NCBI GenBank assembly: GCA_028293125.1 | Contig: JAQGPJ010000004.1 | Span: 1 to 64,000, forward strand | Length of the DNA: 64,000 bases | Direction of reading: 5' to 3' | Source: Verrucomicrobiales bacterium | GTDB lineage: Bacteria; Verrucomicrobiota; Verrucomicrobiia; Verrucomicrobiales; V1-33 | Part shown: positions 1 through 7,409 of the stretch, piece after piece | Position numbering within the stretch: position 1 is the first letter of the stretch | How the letters are laid out: every line of letters begins with the position of its first letter | Notes under the pieces: generated by a model | The model's database searches: none | Seen by the model: the letters and a program-made list of their open reading frames with translations, nothing else | What the model was told of the DNA's origin: nothing | Position numbers and translations under genes: made by a program

Positions 1-39
1 CTCGCGCAGGTCAAGGGAAAGGGTCTTCAAAGTCTTCAT
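1..39 (-). CDS. Possible start of an IS630-family transposase (partial)
   Basis: An ATG at 37-39 on the minus strand opens a frame that runs off the left edge and reads MKTLKTLSLDLRE. The SLDLRE stretch resembles the N-terminal start of IS630/Tc1-type transposases, where a 'LSLDLRERI' motif opens the helix-turn-helix domain. Only 13 codons are visible, so no catalytic residue can be checked and the inverted repeat of an element cannot be placed with confidence. Alternatively it is an unrelated gene with a chance match. Confidence 0.35.
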   Translation of the reverse strand, partial: MKTLKTLSLDLRE

Positions 40-517
40 TGGACAAATTTAACCCGATTCCGGATCAAGACCACAAAAATTATGGAAATGCTCTAATTCC
101 GAAAATGCCCGCCGCCGCTGCGGGGCAGGATTCACAAAATCCGCAGGCGTGGGATTCCGGTTTCCAGACACGCACAAAATAACACACAGCACACAGTCAC
201 ATACACCGATTTTTCCGTTAGTCCGGGGACGGTGACCGTTTGGGGAAGGGTGGCTGTCGGTGGGCCCCCACACTGTTCCCGCAATCGGAGCCGGGCCTGG
301 GGAGGAGGACTCCCCAGGCTGTTCCCGTTTCCGGAATGCTCTGGATCCGGAAAAACAGCTATGACATTGGAGGAAATGCTCTGGTTTTTGAAGCATGAAA
401 CAGTCACTCCCCAAGGTGCCTTAGTATAGCTTCAGCTTCACATTCCAGAAAATTGAAAATCTTCAAGGCAGTGGCACTGGGCAGGATAACCCGGGATGGC
501 AGTTTTCCCCGGCTGCT
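40..517. other. Intergenic region, no gene recognised
   Basis: About 480 bases between the left-edge frame and the rapA terminator. Short frames on both strands have an unnatural composition, rich in Pro, Arg and Ser. No tRNA-like fold or family match was recognised. If an IS630-type gene begins at 39, its element end should lie near the start of this stretch, but no clear terminal repeat was found. Confidence 0.4.
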
Positions 518-563
518 ATAAAAAACCCGGATGGCACCGGCTTTTCAGCCTCACCATCCGGGT
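518..563 (-). terminator. Rho-independent terminator of the rapA-like gene
   Basis: A perfect 10-bp stem (525-534 paired with 554-563, ACCCGGATGG/CCATCCGGGT) is followed on the minus strand by a run of T residues (519-525). It lies 30 bases past the stop codon of the rapA-like gene, as expected for an intrinsic terminator. Confidence 0.85.
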
Positions 564-592
564 CATTACGAAAAAACAGGTTCCTTCTCCGG

Positions 593-3526
593 TCAGATCC
601 CCTTCCCGGACGGTCCGCGGCGGAGCAGGCGGAGCTGGTCGAGGCTCAGCACGGGCTCCCCAAGGAGCGGTTTGAGGGTGGCGATCTGGCCTTCGAGGCG
701 CTCGGTCTCCGCAGCGCGCAGGCTGGTGGGCGGCAGGCGCTTCAGGCGGGCGATGTCGGCGTTCAGCATGGCCTCCATCTGATAGGAGGCTTTGCCGGAG
801 AGCTCGCGCATTTTGATCTCCGCGCGCTGGGTCAGACTGCGCATCATGCTGGGGATGATGTTGTAGAGCGGACGGGCGTTGTTGCGCAGCCACTCGCGGC
901 GGCCGTTGCGGACCACTTTGTTGACCACCTCGCTGGTGTACTCGCCGCTCATGTCCTCGAAGTCGTGGCTGATGACCACACGCACGGGAGTCGGCGGCAT
1001 GTGGCGGGAGGTCTGGAGCGAGGGATCGCCGGGCACCGGGGAGGCGAGGAAAATCCCTTCCAGAAGCACGATCTGCGCGCGCTCGTCCTCCCAGACCACA
1101 TAGGCGGTGTTGCCGATGGCGGTGGACAGCAGGCGGTCGGTGGCGCGGAAAACCAGCGGATGGTCCCACGTCAGGAAATCCGCGTCCTCGCGCACCATGG
1201 CGGTCACGCGGCTGTAGCACAGGCCCATGCCGTTCTGCGGGATTTCCTCTAGGCGGAAAGTGGCCTCCGGATTGGGCTTCACCACCACGGTGCGGCCGGT
1301 CTTGGTTTCCACCAGGATGCCCAGCTGCTCCAGCGTGCGGTTCATGTAGATATCCAGCGAGTCGTCCTCGTCCGCCGTTTTCATGCGGGCCGCAGCCTGA
1401 TCCGCGCCATTTTTCCGGCAGGACACGGCCTCCAGGAAGCGGTCGCGGTGCTTGTCGATCTTGCGCAGGTGGGACTCGTGGGAGCTGGCGGATTTTTTGA
1501 TCAGGGCTTTCAGCTCCTCGTCCAGCTTGGGATTGTGCTTCACGCCGATGCGTTTGGCGATGTCGTGGACCGGTTTGGCGAACTCCGCGGAGGTCTCCGC
1601 CTGGGCGGGAGTCCACATTTCAAACGCGTGCACTCCCTCGTGCAGCCAGTGGGCCGTCATTTCCTGGGGTGTGTCCCCAAACACCGGGACCACCACTTTG
1701 AGCGTGCCAGAACGGCAGGAGTTCTCCGCCACGAACAGGCGCTCCGAAGCCTCCTCCAAGGTCAGCGGCGTGTCCCATAGAACCACGAGATCCATGCCGG
1801 GGAAGCTGCGCCCCACCCAGTCCTCGGCACCGACGACCACCACGCAGGGGGCCACATCGTCACTGCCGCGGACATCCGGACCCACCAGCTCCACGATTCC
1901 CTGAACTTTTTTGCTCAGCAGCTTCTCCACCGCGATGGCGCGGCCGCGGCTGGAGCACAGTACCAGCGCGGTGGGGGGAACCACCGGGGCCGGAGCCTCC
2001 TCGCCGGGTGCAGGGGGTGCGGGCGGGACCGGATTCACCAGACCGGCCAGCCAGACGGACAGCGGGGCATCCACCGCGGACGGCACGGCTTTTGCTTTCC
2101 CCTTGGTGGCTTCGGCTGGTTTTCCGTGATGTTTGAACTCCTCCTTCAGCCCTTCCCGCACTTCGGGTTTAAGGGAATCAATCTGCTCCAGCGTGATCTC
2201 CCGCACGGGGATGCCGGTGGCCTGCTGGCGCGTGCAGCGGAAAACATAGCGGCCCTGCTCCTGGCCATCCAGCAGGTAATCCACGATCTGGTCGCGGGCC
2301 TCCTCACGGCCCTCCTTCCAGGCTTTCAGCTGCTCCTTCAGCTTCGGCTCCTCCTTGGTGCACAGCGGCTTGACCAGCGCGTCGGCCTCGCGGTCCCACG
2401 CGGTCACGGACAGCAGCTTGGTCACGGCAGCCTCCACCGCCTCCAACTCCTTGCGGTGGGAGGAAACTTTTCTCGGGGTGGCGAAACCCTCGGGGTCGAT
2501 CAGGTGCAGCCGGCCAAAGTGGCTCCTGGCGTCCTGCTCCGGTCCGGAATCGCTCAGAATCAGCAGGCTTTTGGTGGCTGCCGCCAAGGGCTCCACCGCC
2601 GTCCACGCGGCGTTGCCGCCCTCCTCCGTCCACTCCAGGCTTTCGCCGCCGGCCACCACCACCACATCCCAGCCCGCCTCGGCGGCCGCCGCCGAGCGTT
2701 TGCCGCGTCCGCCCGCCAGGTCCTCCAGGGTGCAGGATTCCCAAACCTCCTCATCGGGAGCGCCAAAGGGATTGGCCACAGATGCCTCCTCCGTTGTTTT
2801 TTTGGCAGTCTTCTTCGCGGGTTTGGCCCCGGCGAAGTCCTCCGCCGAAAGGCGCGTGAAAATCTGACCGAACCGGCGGCGGAGCTCCAGCTCCACCTTC
2901 TCCAGCAGGGCCTCCGGAGCCAGCAGCAGCACGCGGTCGGCGTTTCCGAACGTCCGCAGACGCTGGAGGATCAGACCGGCCTCCACCGTTTTGCCCATGC
3001 CGGGCTCATCGGCCAGCAGCACGCGGGGATGCGCTTGGCGCACCGCCTGCACCGCCACGTAAAGCTGATGCGGACGCGGGTTGTAGCGTCCACTGAAAAA
3101 ACCGCGCAGGGGAGCCCGCAGCGTTTTGAACCGGCGGTAAAGGGCGCGGTGGCGCAGGTTGTAAACCGGCTTCTCGTCCACCTGGGCGTTCAGCAGGCGG
3201 TCAAAAGGCTTACTGAAGGTCAGGGAGTCCGAAAGGCGGCTCTCCTCAATCTTTTTCCCTTTGTTGATGTAGGTCACCAGTCCGTCCTTGTCGATCAGGT
3301 CCTCGACCGTGAACTCCTTGCCCTCCTGCGTTTTCAGCACGTCACCGACGGAGAAGCTCACGCGGGTCAGCGGCGGATTCTCAATGGTGTAAACCCGTGT
3401 GGTTTCGCTGGATGGAAAGACAATGTTCACCCGGTCGGGCTCGACCTTCAGCACCAGACCCAGGCCCAATTCCGGTTCGGTCTGGCTTAACCAGCGCTGC
3501 CCTGCTACAAATCTGTTCACTGCCAT
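593..3526 (-). CDS. rapA: RapA/HepA-like RNA polymerase-associated protein with degenerate ATPase motifs
   Basis: This 977-residue protein is collinear with RapA, the Swi2/Snf2 ATPase that recycles RNA polymerase (about 968 residues in E. coli). The N-terminal Tudor-like part (FVAGQRW, ELGLG, residues 6-90) and the C-terminal RapA domain (FLTWDHP onward, roughly 640-977) are clear. Walker A is kept (GMGKT, 176-180). Motif II, DEAH in RapA, reads AGGE at 292-295; motif III TATP reads SDSGP near 325-329; motif VI, RapA's QRIGRLDRIGQ, reads ERLFVAENSCR at 595-605. The second RecA lobe is shorter and has a Pro/Ala-rich insert near 500-517. It may bind ATP without hydrolysing it, or be a structural RNA polymerase partner. 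The frame is open over its full length, so it is not an obvious pseudogene. It is a single-gene unit with its own promoter and terminator. Confidence 0.85.
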   Translation of the reverse strand: MAVNRFVAGQRWLSQTEPELGLGLVLKVEPDRVNIVFPSSETTRVYTIENPPLTRVSFSVGDVLKTQEGKEFTVEDLIDKDGLVTYINKGKKIEESRLSDSLTFSKPFDRLLNAQVDEKPVYNLRHRALYRRFKTLRAPLRGFFSGRYNPRPHQLYVAVQAVRQAHPRVLLADEPGMGKTVEAGLILQRLRTFGNADRVLLLAPEALLEKVELELRRRFGQIFTRLSAEDFAGAKPAKKTAKKTTEEASVANPFGAPDEEVWESCTLEDLAGGRGKRSAAAAEAGWDVVVVAGGESLEWTEEGGNAAWTAVEPLAAATKSLLILSDSGPEQDARSHFGRLHLIDPEGFATPRKVSSHRKELEAVEAAVTKLLSVTAWDREADALVKPLCTKEEPKLKEQLKAWKEGREEARDQIVDYLLDGQEQGRYVFRCTRQQATGIPVREITLEQIDSLKPEVREGLKEEFKHHGKPAEATKGKAKAVPSAVDAPLSVWLAGLVNPVPPAPPAPGEEAPAPVVPPTALVLCSSRGRAIAVEKLLSKKVQGIVELVGPDVRGSDDVAPCVVVVGAEDWVGRSFPGMDLVVLWDTPLTLEEASERLFVAENSCRSGTLKVVVPVFGDTPQEMTAHWLHEGVHAFEMWTPAQAETSAEFAKPVHDIAKRIGVKHNPKLDEELKALIKKSASSHESHLRKIDKHRDRFLEAVSCRKNGADQAAARMKTADEDDSLDIYMNRTLEQLGILVETKTGRTVVVKPNPEATFRLEEIPQNGMGLCYSRVTAMVREDADFLTWDHPLVFRATDRLLSTAIGNTAYVVWEDERAQIVLLEGIFLASPVPGDPSLQTSRHMPPTPVRVVISHDFEDMSGEYTSEVVNKVVRNGRREWLRNNARPLYNIIPSMMRSLTQRAEIKMRELSGKASYQMEAMLNADIARLKRLPPTSLRAAETERLEGQIATLKPLLGEPVLSLDQLRLLRRGPSGKGI

Positions 3527-3559
3527 TTCCGCGTTGATGGGATTAATTGAAAGGGGACA

Positions 3560-3587
3560 GCTATAAGGACGCCGGGAACGGGGTCAA
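3560..3587 (-). promoter_or_regulatory. Sigma70-like promoter for the rapA-like gene
   Basis: On the minus strand TTGACC (3582-3587) is followed 16 bases later by TATAGC (3560-3565), about 34 bases upstream of the rapA ATG. The hexamers are close to the -35/-10 consensus. This is inferred from sequence only. Confidence 0.5.
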
Positions 3588-3768
3588 GTAATTCCCGTTG
3601 AACCGGCCGTATTATTCGGCCAACTCCTCCGTTTGGTACGGACCGCAGTGTCCGCTGTTTTTGCCGGAACGCGCCGTATTTTTTATGGCATATGCCGATT
3701 TCCCCGGCTTGGAGCCCTGATTTCGCGGTTTTTACAGGATTGGAGGGCAGAAAAGCACTGACAAACTG

Positions 3769-4320
3769 TCAGACCGCTCCCTCGGGAGTCGTTTCCACCA
3801 AATCGATGCGGCTGGACAGCAGGGTGTCCCCGTCGAAATCAAACCAGCCCTCAAACCACCGTCCCGCCAGGAAATGGTGGAACCAGTATTGGTCATCCGC
3901 CCACATCTCCTCAAAGGGAATGCGGTCCGCGGGTGTCCACAGCGGGGCCGCCTCCGCGGTTTCCTGCGGCTCTCCCGTGCAGCCGTCGGCGCGGAAGACG
4001 TGGACATACAGGCTCATGCCGTCCACAAACTGAAACCCCAGCCGGCCCGCCTCCCGGACGCCAGAGGGCTGGATGCCCAGTTCCTCCTCGGTTTCCCGCA
4101 GCGCCCCCTCCAGCGGGGTCTCCCCCGCCTCCACCTTGCCGCCCGGACCGTTGATTTTGCCGGCTCCCAGGCCGCGCTTTTTCCGGATCAGGAGCACCTG
4201 TCCGTCCTTCACTACAAAAAGCAGGGTCGCCACCACCGCCGCCCTCCAGGAGGACCAGTCGGTGGGGCGGAATTCGGGAGAGGAGTCAGTCACAGCTCGT
4301 GGCAGTGGGCCAAATTCCAC
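3769..4320 (-). CDS. NUDIX hydrolase, MTH1/MutT-like 8-oxo-dGTP diphosphatase
   Basis: The protein carries a complete NUDIX box (GGKVEAGETPLEGALRETEE) preceded by LIRKKRGLGAGKINGPGG. The C-terminal half (WADDQYWFHHFLAGRWFEG) matches the layout of MTH1/NUDT1 enzymes, which hydrolyse oxidised purine nucleoside triphosphates and so sanitise the nucleotide pool. No ATG precedes the domain. GTG at 4320 is chosen because GAGGGG lies 10 bases upstream; TTG at 4338 and GTG at 4293 are alternatives. About 183 residues, probably cytosolic. It lies downstream of a secreted-protein gene on the same strand with a gap of about 50 bases, so cotranscription is possible. Confidence 0.8.
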   Translation of the reverse strand: MEFGPLPRAVTDSSPEFRPTDWSSWRAAVVATLLFVVKDGQVLLIRKKRGLGAGKINGPGGKVEAGETPLEGALRETEEELGIQPSGVREAGRLGFQFVDGMSLYVHVFRADGCTGEPQETAEAAPLWTPADRIPFEEMWADDQYWFHHFLAGRWFEGWFDFDGDTLLSSRIDLVETTPEGAV

Positions 4321-4372
4321 GCCATGGCAACCCCTCAATCCTTTTATCCGGCCCGGTGACCGGCGGCGCGGC

Positions 4373-4876
4373 TCACTTCTGCCGTTTGAAGATCACCTCA
4401 TGCAGGCGGGAATCATCGGGTTTTCCATCGTCGCCGACACCCATGAGGTTCACGGTCATGGTGTCGGCATCGGTCTTGATGTGCTCGGTGGCGAATTTCC
4501 GCTCCGTGCCGTCCGCCTGCACGGATTTCATGATCAGGGTGGGATGGCCGTTGTGCTCGGTCCAGTGGCCCGTGGAGACGCCGCCCTTGTTGTCGGCGGA
4601 GCCGTAAACCACCTCGTCCTCCGTGCCGGGCTTGCGGATGATCATGCCCTCGCTCTCGCGGTCCCCCATTTTGAAAGTGAAGGCCACGGCGTGTTTGTCG
4701 AGCCGCCAAGTGTAGGAAATCTGCGCCGATCCGTCCTCGCTGGCCCATTTGCCGATCATCCACTCACTTCCGGCCTCCTTGGTCAGTTCCTCCAGAGTTT
4801 TGGCCTGAAGGAGAGCGGGACCAGCGGCGGAGGAAAGCAAAATGGCACCGGCGGAGAAAAGGGCGGCAAATTTCAT
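4373..4876 (-). CDS. Small secreted protein of unknown function (DUF1579-like fold possible)
   Basis: Start chosen at the ATG at 4876 because GGAGG lies just upstream and the product then begins with a normal signal peptide (MKFAALFSAGAILLSSAAG). The mature part of about 140 residues contains WMIGKW..., ISYTWRLDKHAVAF and repeated Thr/Lys beta-strand-like segments. The 'W..GKW...DG' pattern resembles small beta-barrel proteins of the DUF1579/lipocalin type that PVC bacteria secrete, but there is no catalytic motif. Divergent from fabD. Function unknown. Confidence 0.65.
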   Translation of the reverse strand: MKFAALFSAGAILLSSAAGPALLQAKTLEELTKEAGSEWMIGKWASEDGSAQISYTWRLDKHAVAFTFKMGDRESEGMIIRKPGTEDEVVYGSADNKGGVSTGHWTEHNGHPTLIMKSVQADGTERKFATEHIKTDADTMTVNLMGVGDDGKPDDSRLHEVIFKRQK

Positions 4877-5018
4877 AGTGCCTCCACTGATGCCAGGAGT
4901 GCTCCCCGAAGGCAATCTTTTCCAATATCCGCATTCATGTCTTCATCATCTTTCATCCGGGCACCCCTGCCCTTCCGGCTTGCCAGCCGGCCACCTTTCG
5001 CCCAATGGTCCCCGTTTT

Positions 5019-5957
5019 ATGAGCAAACCGGTCGTCTTATTGTTTTCAGGTCAGGGAGCCCAGGTCGTGGGCATGGGCAAGGATCTTGCGGCAGTGTCCA
5101 CGGGAGCCCGTGAACTGCTGGAGCGCGCGGATGCGGCTCTGGATTTTTCCCTGACCTCCGTCATGTTCGACGGACCGGCGGAGGAGCTGACCCGCACCAG
5201 CCGCTGCCAGCCCGCGCTGTATGTCCACGGCCTTGCCTGCCTGGCGGCCCTGAAGGAGCGGGTGCCGGGCCTCAATGTAGTGGCCGCTGCCGGCCTCTCG
5301 CTGGGGGAATTCACGGCCCACGCCGCCGCCGGCACATTCGGTTTTGAGGAGGGGCTGCGCCTAGTGGCGCGCCGCGGGCTGTTTATGGAGGAGGCCTGCG
5401 AAGCCACTCAGGGCAGCATGATCGCCATGCTCGGCGGCGAGGAGGAGGCCATCCGCCAGCTGGCGCAGGACTGCGATGTGGATATGGCCAATTTCAACAC
5501 CCCGGGTCAGATCGTGCTCAGCGGGGCGAAGGAGAACATCGTCCGCACCGCCGCCGTGGCCAGGGAGCGCGGCCTGCGCGGCAAGGAGCTGCCGGTCGCC
5601 GGGGCCTACCACTCCCGGCTGATGATCTCCGCCCAGGCCAAGCTGGCGGCGGAACTGCCCTCGGTGCCGCTGGCCACCCCCGCCTTCCCGGTAGTCTGCA
5701 ATCTGGAGGCGCGTCCCGTCTCCGAAGCGGACGATATCCGCCGCACCCTGGAGTGCCAAGTCACGCGCTCCGTGCGCTGGGCGCAGAGCATGGAATGGCT
5801 GCTGCAGCAGGGATACGAGCGCTTTCTGGAACTCGGACCCGGCGGACAATTGGCGGCCATGTTGGGCCGCATCCGCAAGGGAACCGCCGTTCACTCCGTT
5901 TCCGATCCTGCATCGCTGGAAAGCGCCCTTGCCTTCCTGTCCGACACTCCAACTTGA
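5019..5957 (+). CDS. fabD: Malonyl-CoA:ACP transacylase
   Basis: FabD loads malonyl units from CoA onto acyl carrier protein for fatty acid synthesis. The 312-residue product shows the GQGAQ motif (residues 11-15), the nucleophile in GLSLGEF (Ser94), the catalytic His in GAYHSR (His198), and a C-terminal FLELGPG segment; length is usual for the family. The ATG at 5019 is used because the sequence conserved in FabD starts at MSKPVVLLFSGQGAQ. The usual fab genes are absent around it: upstream is a divergent secreted protein, and 9 bases downstream begins a beta-propeller protein that may be cotranscribed. Confidence 0.93.
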   Translation: MSKPVVLLFSGQGAQVVGMGKDLAAVSTGARELLERADAALDFSLTSVMFDGPAEELTRTSRCQPALYVHGLACLAALKERVPGLNVVAAAGLSLGEFTAHAAAGTFGFEEGLRLVARRGLFMEEACEATQGSMIAMLGGEEEAIRQLAQDCDVDMANFNTPGQIVLSGAKENIVRTAAVARERGLRGKELPVAGAYHSRLMISAQAKLAAELPSVPLATPAFPVVCNLEARPVSEADDIRRTLECQVTRSVRWAQSMEWLLQQGYERFLELGPGGQLAAMLGRIRKGTAVHSVSDPASLESALAFLSDTPT

Positions 5958-5966
5958 TTTCCCGCC

Positions 5967-7208
5967 ATGAAACGCCCGCTCCCGCCGCTGCTCCTTCTGA
6001 TCTTACTGGGGACTGCGGGCGCGCAGGAGTGGACCCGCTTTCACGGGCCGGACGGACGCGGCGTCAGCGGCGCCAAAGAGTCGGCATTCCCCGCCACCTT
6101 CGGAGAAAAGGACTGGGGGTGGAAAAAGGAGCTGCCGGGCTCCGGCATTTCCTCCCCGGTTTTGTGGGGCAGCCGGCTGTTTCTGACCTGCGAGGGCCCG
6201 GAGAGCGGCGAGCGCTTCGTCCTCGCTCTGGATGCTGCCACAGGCAAGGAGCTGTGGCGGGTGGCGGACACTTTCACGGTCTATGGCAAGCATCAGTTCA
6301 ACAGCTTCGCCAGCAGCACCCCGTGCGTGGATGCCGATCACGTGTATCTGGCCTGGAGCTCCGGCGGCACCATGAAGGTGCTGGCCCTGACCCATGAGGG
6401 CAAACCGGCCTGGAACAAGGATCTGGGAGCGTATCAGGAGGACCACGGCAGCGGAGCCTCCCCGGTTCTGGCCGGCGGGGTGCTGGTGGTGGTGAAGGAC
6501 CATGTGGGTCCCGACAGCTTCATCGCCGGACTGAAACCCTCCGACGGCTCGATTGTCTGGAAGCATGAGCGCCAAAGCACGCGCACCCCCTTCGCGACCC
6601 CGTCAGTCATCCGCCGCCCGGACGGCGCGGAGACCGTGCTCCTTCCCGGCAATCCCAAAGCTCTGACCTGCCTGAACGCCGCCGACGGCAAACTGCTGTG
6701 GGAAGTGGAGAACCCCAGCCCCGGCGACCGTCCCGTGGCCTCCCCCGTCGTCGCCGGCAATATTTGCTACATGAGCGTCGGCCAGGGCGGCATCGGCAAA
6801 TCCTGCGTGGCGGTGGATGTGACCGCCGCCAAACCGGGCATCGTCTGGCAGGTGCGCAAAGGCATTCCCTATGTGCCCACCGCCGTGGGCGACGGAAAGC
6901 TCCTTTATCTGCTGGGTGACGGCGGCATTCTGACCTGCGTGAAGGCAGAGGACGGTTCGGTGATCTACACGGAGCGTGTTTTCTCCGACAAGGCCTACAG
7001 TTCCCCCGTGCTGGCCGGAGGCAAACTATACTGCGTGGGCCGCAGTGGCAAGGTGGCAGTCGTGCAGGCTGGTGAAACCTTCAAAAAGCTGGGCGGGGCC
7101 GATCTCGGCGAGGACACCGACTCCACCCCCGCCATCGCCAATGGCCGGCTTTTCTTCCGCACCCGCACCCACCTGATGTGCCTGCCGGCGGAGGTGGCGC
7201 GTCCCTGA
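5967..7208 (+). CDS. Secreted PQQ-type beta-propeller protein
   Basis: 413 residues with a signal peptide (MKRPLPPLLLLILLGTAGAQ). It opens with WTRFHGPDGRGVS and then carries repeated blades with 'LDAATGKELW', 'LKPSDGSIVWKHE' and 'LNAADGKLLWEVE' motifs typical of PQQ-binding-like (BamB/WD-like) eight-bladed propellers. Such WxRFxGPxG proteins are abundant in Planctomycetota and Verrucomicrobiota and are mostly of unknown substrate; they lack the catalytic Asp/Glu set of true quinoprotein dehydrogenases, so an enzymatic role is not assumed. It starts 9 bases after fabD. Confidence 0.85.
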   Translation: MKRPLPPLLLLILLGTAGAQEWTRFHGPDGRGVSGAKESAFPATFGEKDWGWKKELPGSGISSPVLWGSRLFLTCEGPESGERFVLALDAATGKELWRVADTFTVYGKHQFNSFASSTPCVDADHVYLAWSSGGTMKVLALTHEGKPAWNKDLGAYQEDHGSGASPVLAGGVLVVVKDHVGPDSFIAGLKPSDGSIVWKHERQSTRTPFATPSVIRRPDGAETVLLPGNPKALTCLNAADGKLLWEVENPSPGDRPVASPVVAGNICYMSVGQGGIGKSCVAVDVTAAKPGIVWQVRKGIPYVPTAVGDGKLLYLLGDGGILTCVKAEDGSVIYTERVFSDKAYSSPVLAGGKLYCVGRSGKVAVVQAGETFKKLGGADLGEDTDSTPAIANGRLFFRTRTHLMCLPAEVARP

Positions 7209-7312
7209 GCGGGGCAAACAGCGACGGTGGGCATGGAGGCGGCGGAGAATGTTTCCCCCTTATGCCCGCATTCCCCGATGATCCGCCCTGTCCCGCCCTG
7301 ACCTTCCTTTAC

Positions 7313-7348
7313 AAAAAACAGAGCACGCCTCCTGAGAAGCGTGCTCTG
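7313..7348 (-). terminator. Rho-independent terminator of the phosphatase/RpiB/GlyA gene
   Basis: A perfect 10-bp stem CAGAGCACGC/GCGTGCTCTG (7319-7328 with 7339-7348) is followed on the minus strand by six T residues (7313-7318). It lies about 60 bases past the stop at 7410. It may also stop the converging transcript from 7208. Confidence 0.85.
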
Positions 7349-7409
7349 TGAATTGGTTTGCCGTTCCTGACCTCCAGCCATCAAATGACCGGGAGGCCTG
7401 ACAGGGAAA

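Noticed and set aside
2126-3490. Long plus-strand frame opposite the rapA-like gene
   Set aside because: It mirrors the codon pattern of a well-recognised gene on the other strand and has no recognisable domain; typical of GC-rich DNA.
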